A stretch of 64,000 nt of DNA from Paenibacillus sp. ACRRX (GCF_022346885.1 NZ_JAKRNK010000012.1:1-64000), one strand, 5' to 3'; positions 8,420 to 15,769 are shown, counted from the stretch's first letter. A program made the numbers and translations. Notes: generated by a model not told the origin, from the letters alone.

Positions 8420-8442
8420 ATATGGTCAAAAATATGGTCAAA
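8420..8442 (+). repeat. candidate integrase arm-type sites, left arm
   Basis: Two tandem copies of ATATGGTCAAA (8420-8430 and 8432-8442), about 90 bp inside attL. Two near-identical ATGGTCA copies lie just inside attR, inside the end of the integrase gene. Paired short repeats on both flanks of the core are what arm-binding tyrosine integrases use. Confidence 0.5.
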
Positions 8443-8452
8443 TGATAACGTT

Positions 8453-8476
8453 AAGCCCTGAAGAAATTCGGGGCTT
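8453..8476 (+). terminator. rightward terminator near attL
   Basis: A 10-pair stem AAGCCCTGAA/TTCGGGGCTT with a GAAA tetraloop, then ATTTTTTT. In the integrated state nothing obvious is transcribed into it. In the circular phage it would lie downstream of the integrase gene and could terminate int transcription across attP. Confidence 0.75.
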
Positions 8477-8555
8477 ATTTTTTTATAAGTTAGCGAGCCC
8501 ACATATGTTCAATTATTATATAATACACTTAAACAAATTGTGGAGGTTTTGACAT

Positions 8556-8960
8556 ATGGGCTTCTGGAAAAAGTTGAAAGATGATGTGAACGTTGTAAAA
8601 CAGCGACAACAAAAAAGTATGTTTATTGATTACTTAGGGGGACACCCAGAGATTAAGCCAGGAAAAGTATTTGTTATTCAAGGAGGTTCTAATCACGAAA
8701 TATTAATAGATAACCATCCAATAACAATAACTAAATTAGAGTGGGACGAGAAAGGTACACGAAGCGCTGGAAAAGCTGCTGCTGGAGCCATCGTTGGAGG
8801 TGTCTTGACTGGTGGTATCGGACTACTGGCAGGAGCAGCGGTTGGAGGAAGGAAAGAAGACAACTCACTTGCAATCATAACTTACGGTGATGTAATAGAG
8901 AGACAAATCTTTCTTCGAGCAAATAAAGATGAATATGCAAAGCTTTCCTCTCTTATCTAA
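8556..8960 (+). CDS. prophage cargo protein with glycine-zipper segment, unknown function
   Basis: 134 residues. The middle (about 72-99) is a glycine- and alanine-rich stretch, AAGAIVGGVLTGGIGLLAGA, of the glycine-zipper type that can insert in membranes or pack as tight helices. The flanks are hydrophilic. The ATG follows GGAGGTTTTGACAT. It is the first gene after attL, where phages carry non-essential cargo, and is transcribed away from it. I do not recognise a named family. Confidence 0.7.
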   Translation: MGFWKKLKDDVNVVKQRQQKSMFIDYLGGHPEIKPGKVFVIQGGSNHEILIDNHPITITKLEWDEKGTRSAGKAAAGAIVGGVLTGGIGLLAGAAVGGRKEDNSLAIITYGDVIERQIFLRANKDEYAKLSSLI

Positions 8961-8978
8961 TCTTTTATAAATATAAAG

Positions 8979-9011
8979 AAAGAGCCTCGGGGTTTACTCC
9001 TGCGGCTCTTT
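8979..9011. terminator. bidirectional terminator between convergent cargo genes
   Basis: AAAGAGCC (8979-8986) pairs with GGCTCTTT (9004-9011). It ends the glycine-zipper gene on the plus strand and the small repressor on the minus strand, whose stop codon lies in the loop. Confidence 0.65.
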
Positions 9012-9200
9012 GACCTTAAATAAGCTTTCTATTGTTACTCCTAGTGCTCTTGCGATCGCAAACAAATGCACATCATCATGACGGCTGTTCTTATCAAATC
9101 GAGATATGGAACCCTGCGGGACGCCGCTTAAATCAGATAATTCCATTTGTGTCATACCTCGTTCTGACAATATTTCTCCTAACCTTGGAATTACTATCAA
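8994..9200 (-). CDS. small XRE-family repressor of the left cargo cassette
   Basis: 68 residues, almost entirely one helix-turn-helix domain (MTQMELSDLSGVPQGSISRF at about 16-35). I chose the TTG at 9198-9200 because GGAGGTGG lies about 7 nt upstream and the protein then begins with the usual short helix (IPRLGEILSERG). It is divergent from the 55-residue gene. Palindromic CGATATCG sites overlap both promoters, so it probably represses both. Confidence 0.75.
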   Translation of the reverse strand: MIVIPRLGEILSERGMTQMELSDLSGVPQGSISRFDKNSRHDDVHLFAIARALGVTIESLFKVKEPQE

Positions 9201-9219
9201 CCCAACCACCTCCAAAGTA

Positions 9220-9248
9220 ATTATACGATATCGAATAATATTTAACAA
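9220..9248 (-). promoter_or_regulatory. promoter of the small repressor, overlapped by operator
   Basis: Minus-strand TTGTTA (9243-9248), 17-bp spacer, TATAAT (9220-9225). The operator at 9222-9237 covers the -10. Confidence 0.75.
9222..9237. promoter_or_regulatory. operator O1 for the small XRE repressor
   Basis: TATACGATATCGAATA, a near-perfect palindrome around CGATATCG overlapping the repressor promoter. It matches the perfect palindrome at 9265-9280 in 15 of 16 positions. Confidence 0.7.
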
Positions 9249-9253
9249 TCCGA

Positions 9254-9282
9254 TTGACTGTTTGTATACGATATCGTATAAT
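9254..9282 (+). promoter_or_regulatory. rightward promoter of the tiny-gene cassette
   Basis: TTGACT (9254-9259), 17-bp spacer, TATAAT (9277-9282), a strong sigma-A promoter. Its spacer and -10 contain the perfect operator palindrome. Confidence 0.8.
9265..9280. promoter_or_regulatory. operator O2 for the small XRE repressor
   Basis: TATACGATATCGTATA is a perfect 16-bp palindrome inside the rightward promoter. A third CGATATCG (9327-9334) lies just inside the downstream gene and may be an auxiliary site. Confidence 0.75.
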
Positions 9283-9308
9283 GAATATATGGAAAGGGGG
9301 TGAACACG

Positions 9309-9476
9309 ATGGCAAAGCGTCGCAAACGATATCGACCGCAACCCAGACCACCACAAGAACCACAGCAAAAAGACGACCGATCAAAGACCAAAGAGTTAAT
9401 CCAGCTCACCACAGCATTAATTAACTTACTGGTCACAATGACAAATCTTATCATCATCCTCTTAAAGGAAAAGTGA
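9309..9476 (+). CDS. 55-residue protein with basic N-terminus and membrane helix
   Basis: The sequence starts MAKRRKRYRPQPRPPQ and ends in a hydrophobic segment (about residues 33-52, LTTALINLLVTMTNLIIILL). AAAGGGGG lies 10 nt before the ATG. It is the first gene of the operator-controlled rightward unit. The layout (cationic, Pro-rich head and a single C-terminal membrane segment) suggests a small membrane protein. No known family is recognised. Confidence 0.6.
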   Translation: MAKRRKRYRPQPRPPQEPQQKDDRSKTKELIQLTTALINLLVTMTNLIIILLKEK

Positions 9477-9484
9477 TAAGCAAG

Positions 9485-9510
9485 CTACTCACCCCTACGG
9501 GGGTGGGTAG
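9485..9510 (+). other. stable intergenic hairpin
   Basis: CTACTCACCCC pairs with GGGGTGGGTAG over 11 pairs with loop TACG. No T run follows, so it is more likely a message-processing or stability element than a terminator. Confidence 0.5.
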
Positions 9511-9562
9511 TCTGATCGGTCGTCTCACTAAATAGTATATCACAGTCAAGGAGGGGTTAAGC

Positions 9563-9652
9563 ATGAGCAAGTTGCAAAAAGTAACCTTGTCACTAAATCT
9601 CATAACAATAGCCCTCGGCCTTTGCATATTAGGGTTAATCATAAGCAAGTGA
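9563..9652 (+). CDS. 29-residue single-helix membrane peptide
   Basis: MSKLQKVTLSLN followed by a hydrophobic helix (LITIALGLCILGLII) and SK at the end. AAGGAGGGG precedes the ATG. It lies in the tiny-gene cassette and is bracketed by strong hairpins. The size and topology resemble small phage membrane peptides, but no function can be assigned. Confidence 0.5.
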   Translation: MSKLQKVTLSLNLITIALGLCILGLIISK

Positions 9653-9668
9653 GGGGCTTCGGCCCCTC
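9651..9668 (+). other. UUCG-tetraloop hairpin after the 29-residue gene
   Basis: GAGGGGC-TTCG-GCCCCTC, a 7-bp GC-rich stem on an exceptionally stable loop. It begins at the stop codon and is followed immediately by the next ribosome binding site rather than a T run. Confidence 0.55.
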
Positions 9669-9680
9669 CAAGGAGGGCGC

Positions 9681-9869
9681 ATGAATCAGATACAAGTTGA
9701 CTATATCGCGGCTAAGGCGGCGTGGGATGCTGCAATAGACCAGCAGAACATGAATGAACTTGAGGCATTAGAAGAGAATCTTTTGGATGCAGAAGAAGCC
9801 TTAATACAGTTCGTTGTCGAACAATCCAGCAATGAACTAATTAACTTAGGCTTGAGCCTACCTGCATAG
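9681..9869 (+). CDS. small acidic helical phage protein, unknown function
   Basis: 62 residues, acidic and Ala/Glu/Leu-rich, predicted as helical hairpin or short coiled coil (about 10-50). AAGGAGGG precedes the ATG. It is the third gene of the rightward cassette. No family is recognised. Confidence 0.6.
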   Translation: MNQIQVDYIAAKAAWDAAIDQQNMNELEALEENLLDAEEALIQFVVEQSSNELINLGLSLPA

Positions 9870-9883
9870 GAGGAATTGATCTT

Positions 9884-10072
9884 ATGGAAATAATCGTCCA
9901 GCATGCGTTATGTGGCTGCTGCGGCAAAGGCTTTTACCTTGTACCTTGGGTGGATCGAGACTGCCCGCATTGTAAGGCCGACGCCAGGTACATTAAAGGC
10001 GATGCAATTGCAGCCGTGTACACATTTGCATTTAATAAGACAAATGGCAAGCTTGAGCTTATGAGTGTTTAA
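9884..10072 (+). CDS. small zinc-ribbon-like phage protein
   Basis: 62 residues with CGCCGKGF (Cys10, 12, 13) and CPHC (Cys28, Cys31), which together can form a zinc ribbon. TAGGAGGAA lies upstream of the ATG, 14 bp after the previous stop. Such ribbons often bind nucleic acid or protein, but the partner is unknown. Confidence 0.6.
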   Translation: MEIIVQHALCGCCGKGFYLVPWVDRDCPHCKADARYIKGDAIAAVYTFAFNKTNGKLELMSV

Positions 10073-10090
10073 AATATCATCGTCAATGCA

Positions 10091-10124
10091 GCACCTCCAT
10101 GTTAAACTTTGGATATGGAGGTGC
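10091..10124 (+). promoter_or_regulatory. perfect hairpin masking a phage ribosome binding site
   Basis: GCACCTCCAT (10091-10100) pairs with ATGGAGGTGC (10115-10124) around a 14-nt loop. The right arm contains GGAGGTG, the Shine-Dalgarno of the following gene. Confidence 0.6.
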
Positions 10125-10129
10125 TTGGC

Positions 10130-10333
10130 ATGAAATTTGGCATGCGTAAGCCTAGTTTGAAAAGACGAATATCAGCACGTACAAGCCTAAAACGGCAGCT
10201 CGTACACCGCATGGGGCTAAAGATGCCCAAGGGATATGGATGGCTGAGAAACCCTAAAAAAGCAGCGTATAACAAGGTATATAACAAGACCACGTTTGAT
10301 ATATTTAAAGTGATAAAGAAGCTGTTCAAATAA
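10130..10333 (+). CDS. small basic phage protein, unknown function
   Basis: 67 residues, strongly basic, with the stretch MPKGYGWLRNPKKAAYNKVY that I recall from small phage proteins of Bacillus-group prophages without an assigned role. The start at 10130 has GGAGGTG 7 nt upstream. An in-frame ATG at 10109 is inside the masking hairpin and less likely. Confidence 0.6.
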   Translation: MKFGMRKPSLKRRISARTSLKRQLVHRMGLKMPKGYGWLRNPKKAAYNKVYNKTTFDIFKVIKKLFK

Positions 10334-10383
10334 AATTTAAGGCTATGGATAGATTTAAAGTGAATAGCGAAGGAGTGAAGAAA

Positions 10384-10842
10384 ATGGAAATTGATGTTTA
10401 TGAGAACCGTTATGGAAGCAAGTTGGTTGCTTTTTTGGTGGCGGACGATGGATCGAAACGGGAATTGATAAGGTCAGAAATAGGCAATGATGATTTGTTA
10501 AACCAAATTGAAGCTATGAATTTATCACATCTGACAGTTACCTTCCACTGGGCGGCTGACGTGAAGGATAAACATTTGAACTGGCATCTGTTAAATGATA
10601 AGAGTAATCTAACAGACGGAGAGTACACATCGTTGGTTTTACACGCTTTGAGGCAACTCGCAAGCACAGCAAAATCCAGTTTTCAAAATGATAGATTAGA
10701 AGACCAAAGATCGTTTTATGAGGATCAACTCAAAGCATTGAAAGACGCTATGCACAGATTTAGATATGATCACGATGTTCCTGCAGATGATGACGAGGAT
10801 GAAGAAAAAGAAGAAAGAGATATATTTTCAGGCATTAAATGA
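10384..10842 (+). CDS. acidic phage protein, unknown function
   Basis: About 152 residues with a very acidic C-terminus (Asp/Glu run at about 135-146). AAGGAG lies 8-9 nt before the ATG at 10384. An in-frame ATG at 10345 has no ribosome binding site. It is the last gene of the rightward cassette and ends at a strong terminator facing the lysis genes. No domain is recognised. Confidence 0.6.
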   Translation: MEIDVYENRYGSKLVAFLVADDGSKRELIRSEIGNDDLLNQIEAMNLSHLTVTFHWAADVKDKHLNWHLLNDKSNLTDGEYTSLVLHALRQLASTAKSSFQNDRLEDQRSFYEDQLKALKDAMHRFRYDHDVPADDDEDEEKEERDIFSGIK

Positions 10843-10845
10843 GAA

Positions 10846-10875
10846 AAAGCCGCTAGGGAAGCACCCTGCGGCTTT
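10846..10875. terminator. bidirectional terminator between cargo cassette and lysis module
   Basis: AAAGCCGC + AGGG pair with CCCT + GCGGCTTT around a 5-nt loop, followed by T7 on the plus strand and A-rich sequence on the other side. It separates convergent transcription units. Confidence 0.85.
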
Positions 10876-10888
10876 TTTTGTACTAATA

Positions 10889-11545
10889 TCACTTTGTAAT
10901 CATGTCCACATGGACTTTTTCAGGGTTCCATACGATTTTTCCGCCTATCGCCTCACCTATCGCGCGGACAGGCACATAAGTAACACCATTGATTATCAAG
11001 CCATCCTTTATAGGTTTGCCGTCAACACTTACTGTAACAGCGTTATCCGGTTTGCTAGGCCTGTCCGGCTGCTGCGCTTGCTTGATATATTTGATAATGT
11101 CAGGCCACCTTTTGAGTAACCGTTGTGGACAGTTTTTGCCCGACCAATATTTGTGTGCCACAACGTTATCGAGCGGAATCTTATGTGCAGCCATTAGCGA
11201 TACCACCAGCTCTGCGACATTACGTAAGGTGCGCTCATAGTCATTTCCTGTATTAACACATATCTCTATACCAATGCTGGATGCGTTCCCTTTGCCCGAT
11301 CCGTCCCCGCAATGCCAACCTTGTTCGTTAGTCCGCAAGTGCTGGTAAATGGAATTTTGATCAACAGTAAAGTGCCAAGACTTTTCAGCGCCGTTACTTC
11401 CATTTAGTACAAAGCGGCTGTGTGCTTCTGCCGTAGCAGTTTCACCGAAGTTATCCGTTTCGTGCAGTGTAATATATTTTGGAGCCATGACCTTATTTGG
11501 TTTGTTTTTCTTTCCATCTGGAAGTAAGCGTTGTTTAATTTCCAT
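10889..11545 (-). CDS. phage endolysin, N-acetylmuramoyl-L-alanine amidase
   Basis: About 218 residues. The N-terminal Amidase_2 domain has the zinc ligands in ITLHETD and VVAHKYWSGKNCPQ. The C-terminal part (about 175-218, VDGKPIKDGLIINGVTYVPV) is the copper-amine-oxidase-N-like repeat common in Paenibacillus proteins and probably binds the wall. I place the start at the ATG 11543-11545, with AAGAAGGG upstream, overlapping the holin end by 11 bp. It is released through the holin to lyse the host. Confidence 0.88.
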   Translation of the reverse strand: MEIKQRLLPDGKKNKPNKVMAPKYITLHETDNFGETATAEAHSRFVLNGSNGAEKSWHFTVDQNSIYQHLRTNEQGWHCGDGSGKGNASSIGIEICVNTGNDYERTLRNVAELVVSLMAAHKIPLDNVVAHKYWSGKNCPQRLLKRWPDIIKYIKQAQQPDRPSKPDNAVTVSVDGKPIKDGLIINGVTYVPVRAIGEAIGGKIVWNPEKVHVDMITK

Positions 11546-11777
11546 TAGTGTCACCCTTCTTTTTTGTAAATTGATATGCTCCGGTTGCAGACAGCCCCAC
11601 TACCGATATGGTAATGAGCTGCTGCTGAATATAATCAGGAACCAAAATAAAAACGGCTGCTACAAAGAGCGCCGTTATATGAGTCCATTTGTCTTTTAAT
11701 CCAAAGCCCCGCGCTACTCCTACATAGGCAGCCACGAGTGCCGCCAACGTCATGATATCGTTAGAGATCACTTCCAT
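11535..11777 (-). CDS. phage holin
   Basis: 80 residues with two hydrophobic helices (about 8-25 and 33-66) and a charged C-terminus (KKKGD). It sits immediately upstream of the endolysin with overlapping ends and downstream of an XhlA-like gene, the standard PBSX-type lysis order. Holins form the membrane lesion that lets endolysin reach the wall. Confidence 0.8.
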   Translation of the reverse strand: MEVISNDIMTLAALVAAYVGVARGFGLKDKWTHITALFVAAVFILVPDYIQQQLITISVVGLSATGAYQFTKKKGDTNGN

Positions 11778-11780
11778 ATG

Positions 11781-12035
11781 TTACGCCCTCCCATCCATAG
11801 CAAGCTTGATTACTCCCATAATGACCGCACCTATTACGGTCGTGCCAAGCCAGAATATTGTCTTGTCGATCTTATCTAGGCGGTGGTGTGCTGATCGTGT
11901 GGACTCTAATGCCTTATTTGCTATTTCTTTGGCCTCGTCTGCCACATCTCGAACATCCGTCATAGAGTCCAACTTTGTCTCAACTCGTACAATGCGCTCG
12001 CGAATGTCCGTAAGCATCTGTGTCTGTGCATCCAT
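11781..12035 (-). CDS. XhlA/hemolysin-like lysis accessory protein
   Basis: About 84 residues. An N-terminal amphipathic coiled coil (about 1-55) and one C-terminal membrane helix (TIFWLGTTVIGAVIMGVIK) match the XhlA family, which acts with XhlB holin in PBSX lysis. The ATG at 12033-12035 has GGGGGAG 6 nt upstream. It is followed closely by the holin gene. Confidence 0.8.
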   Translation of the reverse strand: MDAQTQMLTDIRERIVRVETKLDSMTDVRDVADEAKEIANKALESTRSAHHRLDKIDKTIFWLGTTVIGAVIMGVIKLAMDGRA

Positions 12036-12062
12036 ATGTCTCCCCCTTTTAGGCATAAAAAT

Positions 12063-12085
12063 AGCACCTACCATATGGCGGTGCT
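12063..12085 (-). terminator. terminator between tail fibre gene and lysis cassette
   Basis: Minus-strand AGCACCGCC pairs with GGTAGGTGCT, followed by ATTTTTAT. It may set the level of lysis gene expression by read-through. Confidence 0.6.
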
Positions 12086-12122
12086 TACTGTTTTAATTTG
12101 CTTTGTTGCGGTTTCCGATGTA

Positions 12123-13511
12123 TTACCAGTTTGGTAAATCCCCGTTCGCCCCTAGAAAGAGAACGTTTATTTTGGAATACAGGCTCCACGCTCTATGCGC
12201 ATAATCTGAGGTTGAGTAATTTAGTCGGATGAACGAAGGTCTTACCCCCGCAGGAGGGGTAACACCATTCAGGTCAGTTAGCCAACAGGACACCCATATT
12301 TGCCCTATGCCACCTTGTCCGCGGAAGGACATACTCGTGCCGGAGTTAACTGTAAAGTAGTAGTCCTGCATCCCTCCATCAAAGTAACATTTCCACGTAA
12401 ATAGGGCTCTCTTAGCATTAATGTGCGCGGGTATCTGAATCATCATCGGAATGTCTTTACGCCATTCTGTCTCAGGAACAGCTATTTCGGTAGCCCACAC
12501 AGCATCTAGGCCTTGCGGCATAGTCCCAGTGATGCCCATGATATCAACACCTGCTCTGATGTTCTCCGGCTTGAAGCCAGGTGCAGGTGTTGTAACCCAA
12601 GAGTTGTTATAGTACCCTTCGTGCGGCATTAAAAAGACTCTATCCCCGGGCCATACAGTGAAGGAGGCCGCAGGCGAGTGGTGATTTTCTACACTACGGT
12701 TAGGCATAGTCCCGGCATACGGCCCGCCTGCCTCATTGCTGAAAGTGAACCCCGAGAGTACACCAGACGGTTGTATGTTACCTGCCGCGCGTTTGGCTGC
12801 ACCGTTAACCTCCATGATGGTAGTGCCCTCAATGATGTTGTATGGAACGCAGTGTGGTTGATGTAGCGTAACCTTGTGCTTACCGTCAGCATCTGGTCTA
12901 ACATACGCCCCGGGGTTAACGCCTACAACTGGTACGCCATCTGCCAAAGGAGGGTATACATAAGCGAGTTCCAGTTCGCTGTGGTCGCGCATCTCGCCGT
13001 GCTTAATACCGTCACTTGTTCCAAATGGAACACCTTGCAATACTTGCCACGGTTCTACAACTCCGTATTCACCCCCTTCACCCGACAATATAAAATTTGT
13101 GCCATTATGACGTAGGTTGTATATAGCATCCTTTTTCAGATAGTTTGCTGGCAAATCGGCCCCGCCAGCACGTTTTATTGCAATTGCCCCTAGACCGCTG
13201 ATATTAATCGTACATGGTCCTGTGTTGGCAAGGTGTATCTTTATAGCAATCGGCAGTCCGTCCTTATATTGCACGACGGCAGGGGTAGGGTTAAGTGTAT
13301 AGGCTGCTCCTGTGCCTCCGGTCAATCCATATATGGTATGGGCTAAATGGTCGTTAACATGATTCTGTACGTCTGCATTTTTGGCAGTATTGTCATGCAA
13401 CTCCTTGACGGCGGTATCGATTTTATCCAAGTTTTGATTTGTAATATCAATGTCGTAATACTCACTAGCTTGTGGCTTGGCTAAATTAAGGTTTGGTGTA
13501 AATTCAGGCAT
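12123..13511 (-). CDS. phage tail fibre or appendage protein
   Basis: 462 residues. The N-terminus (PNLNLAKPQASEYYDIDITN) is the attachment domain seen in fibre proteins next to XkdU-type genes. The middle is beta-rich, and the C-terminus ends in a likely receptor-binding domain. It follows the DUF2313-type gene with an 8-bp overlap. Its role in receptor binding is inferred from position. Confidence 0.75.
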   Translation of the reverse strand: MPEFTPNLNLAKPQASEYYDIDITNQNLDKIDTAVKELHDNTAKNADVQNHVNDHLAHTIYGLTGGTGAAYTLNPTPAVVQYKDGLPIAIKIHLANTGPCTINISGLGAIAIKRAGGADLPANYLKKDAIYNLRHNGTNFILSGEGGEYGVVEPWQVLQGVPFGTSDGIKHGEMRDHSELELAYVYPPLADGVPVVGVNPGAYVRPDADGKHKVTLHQPHCVPYNIIEGTTIMEVNGAAKRAAGNIQPSGVLSGFTFSNEAGGPYAGTMPNRSVENHHSPAASFTVWPGDRVFLMPHEGYYNNSWVTTPAPGFKPENIRAGVDIMGITGTMPQGLDAVWATEIAVPETEWRKDIPMMIQIPAHINAKRALFTWKCYFDGGMQDYYFTVNSGTSMSFRGQGGIGQIWVSCWLTDLNGVTPPAGVRPSFIRLNYSTSDYAHRAWSLYSKINVLFLGANGDLPNW

Positions 13512-14037
13512 TGGCCTTACCTCCTCTTATTTGATCGTGCGTAAAGGCACTCAATTTCATGTGCGTTAACCCTTTTAAATCCTTGTGCATTGTATATTTA
13601 ATCACGTACCTAACACTTAGGTGAGCGGGCGCGATTTGGCGAATAACGGTTTTTAGATCCTCCAAGTTAGGAGGTATTCCATAGATGCTTCTAAACTCAA
13701 TTACTATGCCTTTATCAAGTGTCACTTCCACATCGCCATGTGTATATGAGTCAGCAACTAATTTAATTTGTGCAGCTCCTACCGTTCCGCTGCCGCGCAG
13801 CTTGGACTTGACCAGGCTGCGACGTTGATCCAGTGGTTTTGTAGGATCGAGTGAAATACCTAACTCTCTTTCATAGACCACTAACGCCCACGTCGCAGTA
13901 TCAATATCAAGCTGCTTGACAAAGTTGTCTATCCTCCCGTCCATATTTTTCAAGGAAACATCAATAGACCCACTTAGGGCATTAACAAGTGGGTCTTGTC
14001 TCATAATCTTATGCATATTGACTTTGACACTACGCAA
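13504..14037 (-). CDS. baseplate/tail protein, XkdU-like (DUF2313)
   Basis: 177 residues, similar in size and order to PBSX XkdU and Mu gp48-type proteins that link baseplate J to the fibres. It overlaps baseplate J by 8 bp at its start and the fibre gene at its end, indicating translational coupling. Confidence 0.8.
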   Translation of the reverse strand: MRSVKVNMHKIMRQDPLVNALSGSIDVSLKNMDGRIDNFVKQLDIDTATWALVVYERELGISLDPTKPLDQRRSLVKSKLRGSGTVGAAQIKLVADSYTHGDVEVTLDKGIVIEFRSIYGIPPNLEDLKTVIRQIAPAHLSVRYVIKYTMHKDLKGLTHMKLSAFTHDQIRGGKANA

Positions 14038-15076
14038 GCATTACACCACCTAATACGGCCACCTGCTTAGGCCCTACATCAACGTTAGATGTGCTGCCGT
14101 TTATCAGCAACTTGTCGTAGTCCTCGACGCCCTCGCTATTGATAATCGCTTCCCCTATCTTCGCGAAGCTCACATAGTCACTAACAAACGCAATGCTAGT
14201 TAGGTAGTTATTGATAGACAATTTAATGTTATTGATAATCGCTGTATCCTCATAGCCTGGTGACTTAACAACTGTGACATTTATGTTCAATGGCAATCCC
14301 TCGGCTGCCACAACGTAGCACTTGGCCCCTATAGGAGCTTCGCCATAACCTAGCCCTTTGCTATCAGGATCAATATGCTCTTGCACCGCTAATACAAGTG
14401 CGGGTGTAGCTGGCAAGTCAAGTTGGTCAATGATAACAACTTCTACTGTTCCTTCACCGCGATCCAAGGGAAATACCTTGGCGTCACCAACGCCTGGAAC
14501 CTCCTTAGCCCATTGCAAGTAATGATAGACGTTGCCGCTTGTTGGCGGCGTCTGCATGGCAATGTAATATCGCTCTTTAATGCTTGCATCGGACTCTGCT
14601 TCGTAGCCACCTCCCGTGGCTGCTGGATTGGTCACGGCCGTAATGCCAGGCAATGTTATAGGCATCTGTGTTATCTGATTTGCAGGTATGTTTCCGACTA
14701 TTCCTTTCAGCTTGCACTTGATGAAGACAAGGCTGCTGTTTGTGATTGACTTGCTTTCTGTCGCCTCAAACTGCACACCGCTCTTTGTTTCAAACAGATC
14801 ACCCACATTGACCATTCCCGTTCCTGTGACAAGCAATTTACCAGTTGCAAATGTTGCAGGAGTGCGCTTGATACCTTTGCGCTGGCTAACAAACTGCTCC
14901 AGCAGTTGACCTGTAAGATTATCAACATTTAGCATTTGTTCCACATCAGTTACTTTGACATCCAACGCCGTCAGCAATATAGCTACAGCCTTTAAAATGT
15001 CATGAACTAAATAGCCCTCTGTCTTGTCATATTGGTTGTCAATGTGATCAAGCAGGAGAGTTAGGATCTCATCCAC
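14030..15076 (-). CDS. baseplate J-like protein (XkdT family)
   Basis: 348 residues of the baseplate J/gp47 family. It has the conserved N-terminal helical part and central segment with the TPPTSGNVYHYLQWAKEVPG pattern. It forms the wedge of a contractile-tail baseplate. It overlaps both neighbours by 8 bp. Confidence 0.9.
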   Translation of the reverse strand: MDEILTLLLDHIDNQYDKTEGYLVHDILKAVAILLTALDVKVTDVEQMLNVDNLTGQLLEQFVSQRKGIKRTPATFATGKLLVTGTGMVNVGDLFETKSGVQFEATESKSITNSSLVFIKCKLKGIVGNIPANQITQMPITLPGITAVTNPAATGGGYEAESDASIKERYYIAMQTPPTSGNVYHYLQWAKEVPGVGDAKVFPLDRGEGTVEVVIIDQLDLPATPALVLAVQEHIDPDSKGLGYGEAPIGAKCYVVAAEGLPLNINVTVVKSPGYEDTAIINNIKLSINNYLTSIAFVSDYVSFAKIGEAIINSEGVEDYDKLLINGSTSNVDVGPKQVAVLGGVMLA

Positions 15077-15512
15077 TGTATTTCACCTCATTTTCAAATC
15101 CTGTGAAGACCCCTCGCTTTGTCTCTACATCAAAGGACATATGAGCCACATTGTTATCTCGCGTCATTGAAAAGTTGCTCAAGCTCTCGATTTCAGGGTG
15201 GCGTATGGCCTGTTCTTCAAGCTGCCGCTTAACTTCGCTTACCACGACACCAACAGGCAAATCACGGCTGCCTATAAATTCGCGGAATGTCATGCCAAAA
15301 CCAGTGTCCTGATAAATTGCGTACTTGTCCAAGTCCGTGATAAGCAGCATAGTAAGCCATTGCTGTATAGCCTGTTCATATGTGGCTTCAACGGGCTTTC
15401 CGTCTTGGACGACATGACGCTTCTCTTTAAAATCAAAAAGGAACACTTTCCCCATTGCTGGCGCAACGGCTGCTGTGTCCTCTTGTTCATAATCATTTAC
15501 AGGGAACATCAA
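15069..15512 (-). CDS. baseplate wedge protein, XkdS-like (DUF2634)
   Basis: 147 residues resembling PBSX XkdS, a gp25-like component of the baseplate. The conserved pattern of a short acidic N-terminus followed by FDFKEKRHVVQDGKPV is visible. It overlaps the next gene by 8 bp and the previous by 4 bp. Confidence 0.82.
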   Translation of the reverse strand: MMFPVNDYEQEDTAAVAPAMGKVFLFDFKEKRHVVQDGKPVEATYEQAIQQWLTMLLITDLDKYAIYQDTGFGMTFREFIGSRDLPVGVVVSEVKRQLEEQAIRHPEIESLSNFSMTRDNNVAHMSFDVETKRGVFTGFENEVKYSG

Positions 15513-15769
15513 ACCCCCACCTTGTCAATTACATAATAAACTTGCTCGTTCGATGTCGGCATAAGGATTACTTGGTCACCCCGTCGTAAGGCTAGGCTGT
15601 GAACACGATTAGCTATAATAAGATGTTCCGTGTCCAATATAATCTCTTCCCCCAGACCAATACGCATGTTAGGCATTGGATCAATAATAACGGCTGCCGT
15701 TATGTCCATCGACTTTTTGTTGTCTCGATCCCTGAATATTTTTGCTAATTCAACTTCCCAATTTTCCAT
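15509..15769 (-). CDS. tail protein, XkdR-like (DUF2577)
   Basis: 86 residues. The order XkdQ-XkdR-XkdS and the OB-like short beta-rich sequence (GDQVILMPTSNEQVYYVIDKV) support a DUF2577 assignment. It shares a 1-bp junction with the XkdQ-like gene. The exact structural role is unknown. Confidence 0.75.
   Translation of the reverse strand: MENWEVELAKIFRDRDNKKSMDITAAVIIDPMPNMRIGLGEEIILDTEHLIIANRVHSLALRRGDQVILMPTSNEQVYYVIDKVGV

Larger units (their letters stand above)
8332..8555. other. non-coding left end of the prophage
   Basis: This stretch holds candidate integrase arm sites, a rightward terminator and the promoter region of the first cargo gene, including TATAAT around 8520 and a GGAGG site at about 8543. 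No protein-coding potential was seen. Confidence 0.6.

Noticed and set aside
9519-9532. CGTCTCACTAA motif shared with about 29611-29625
   Set aside because: Only about 11 bases match and contexts differ; chance similarity is likely, so I do not call a late promoter or regulator site.
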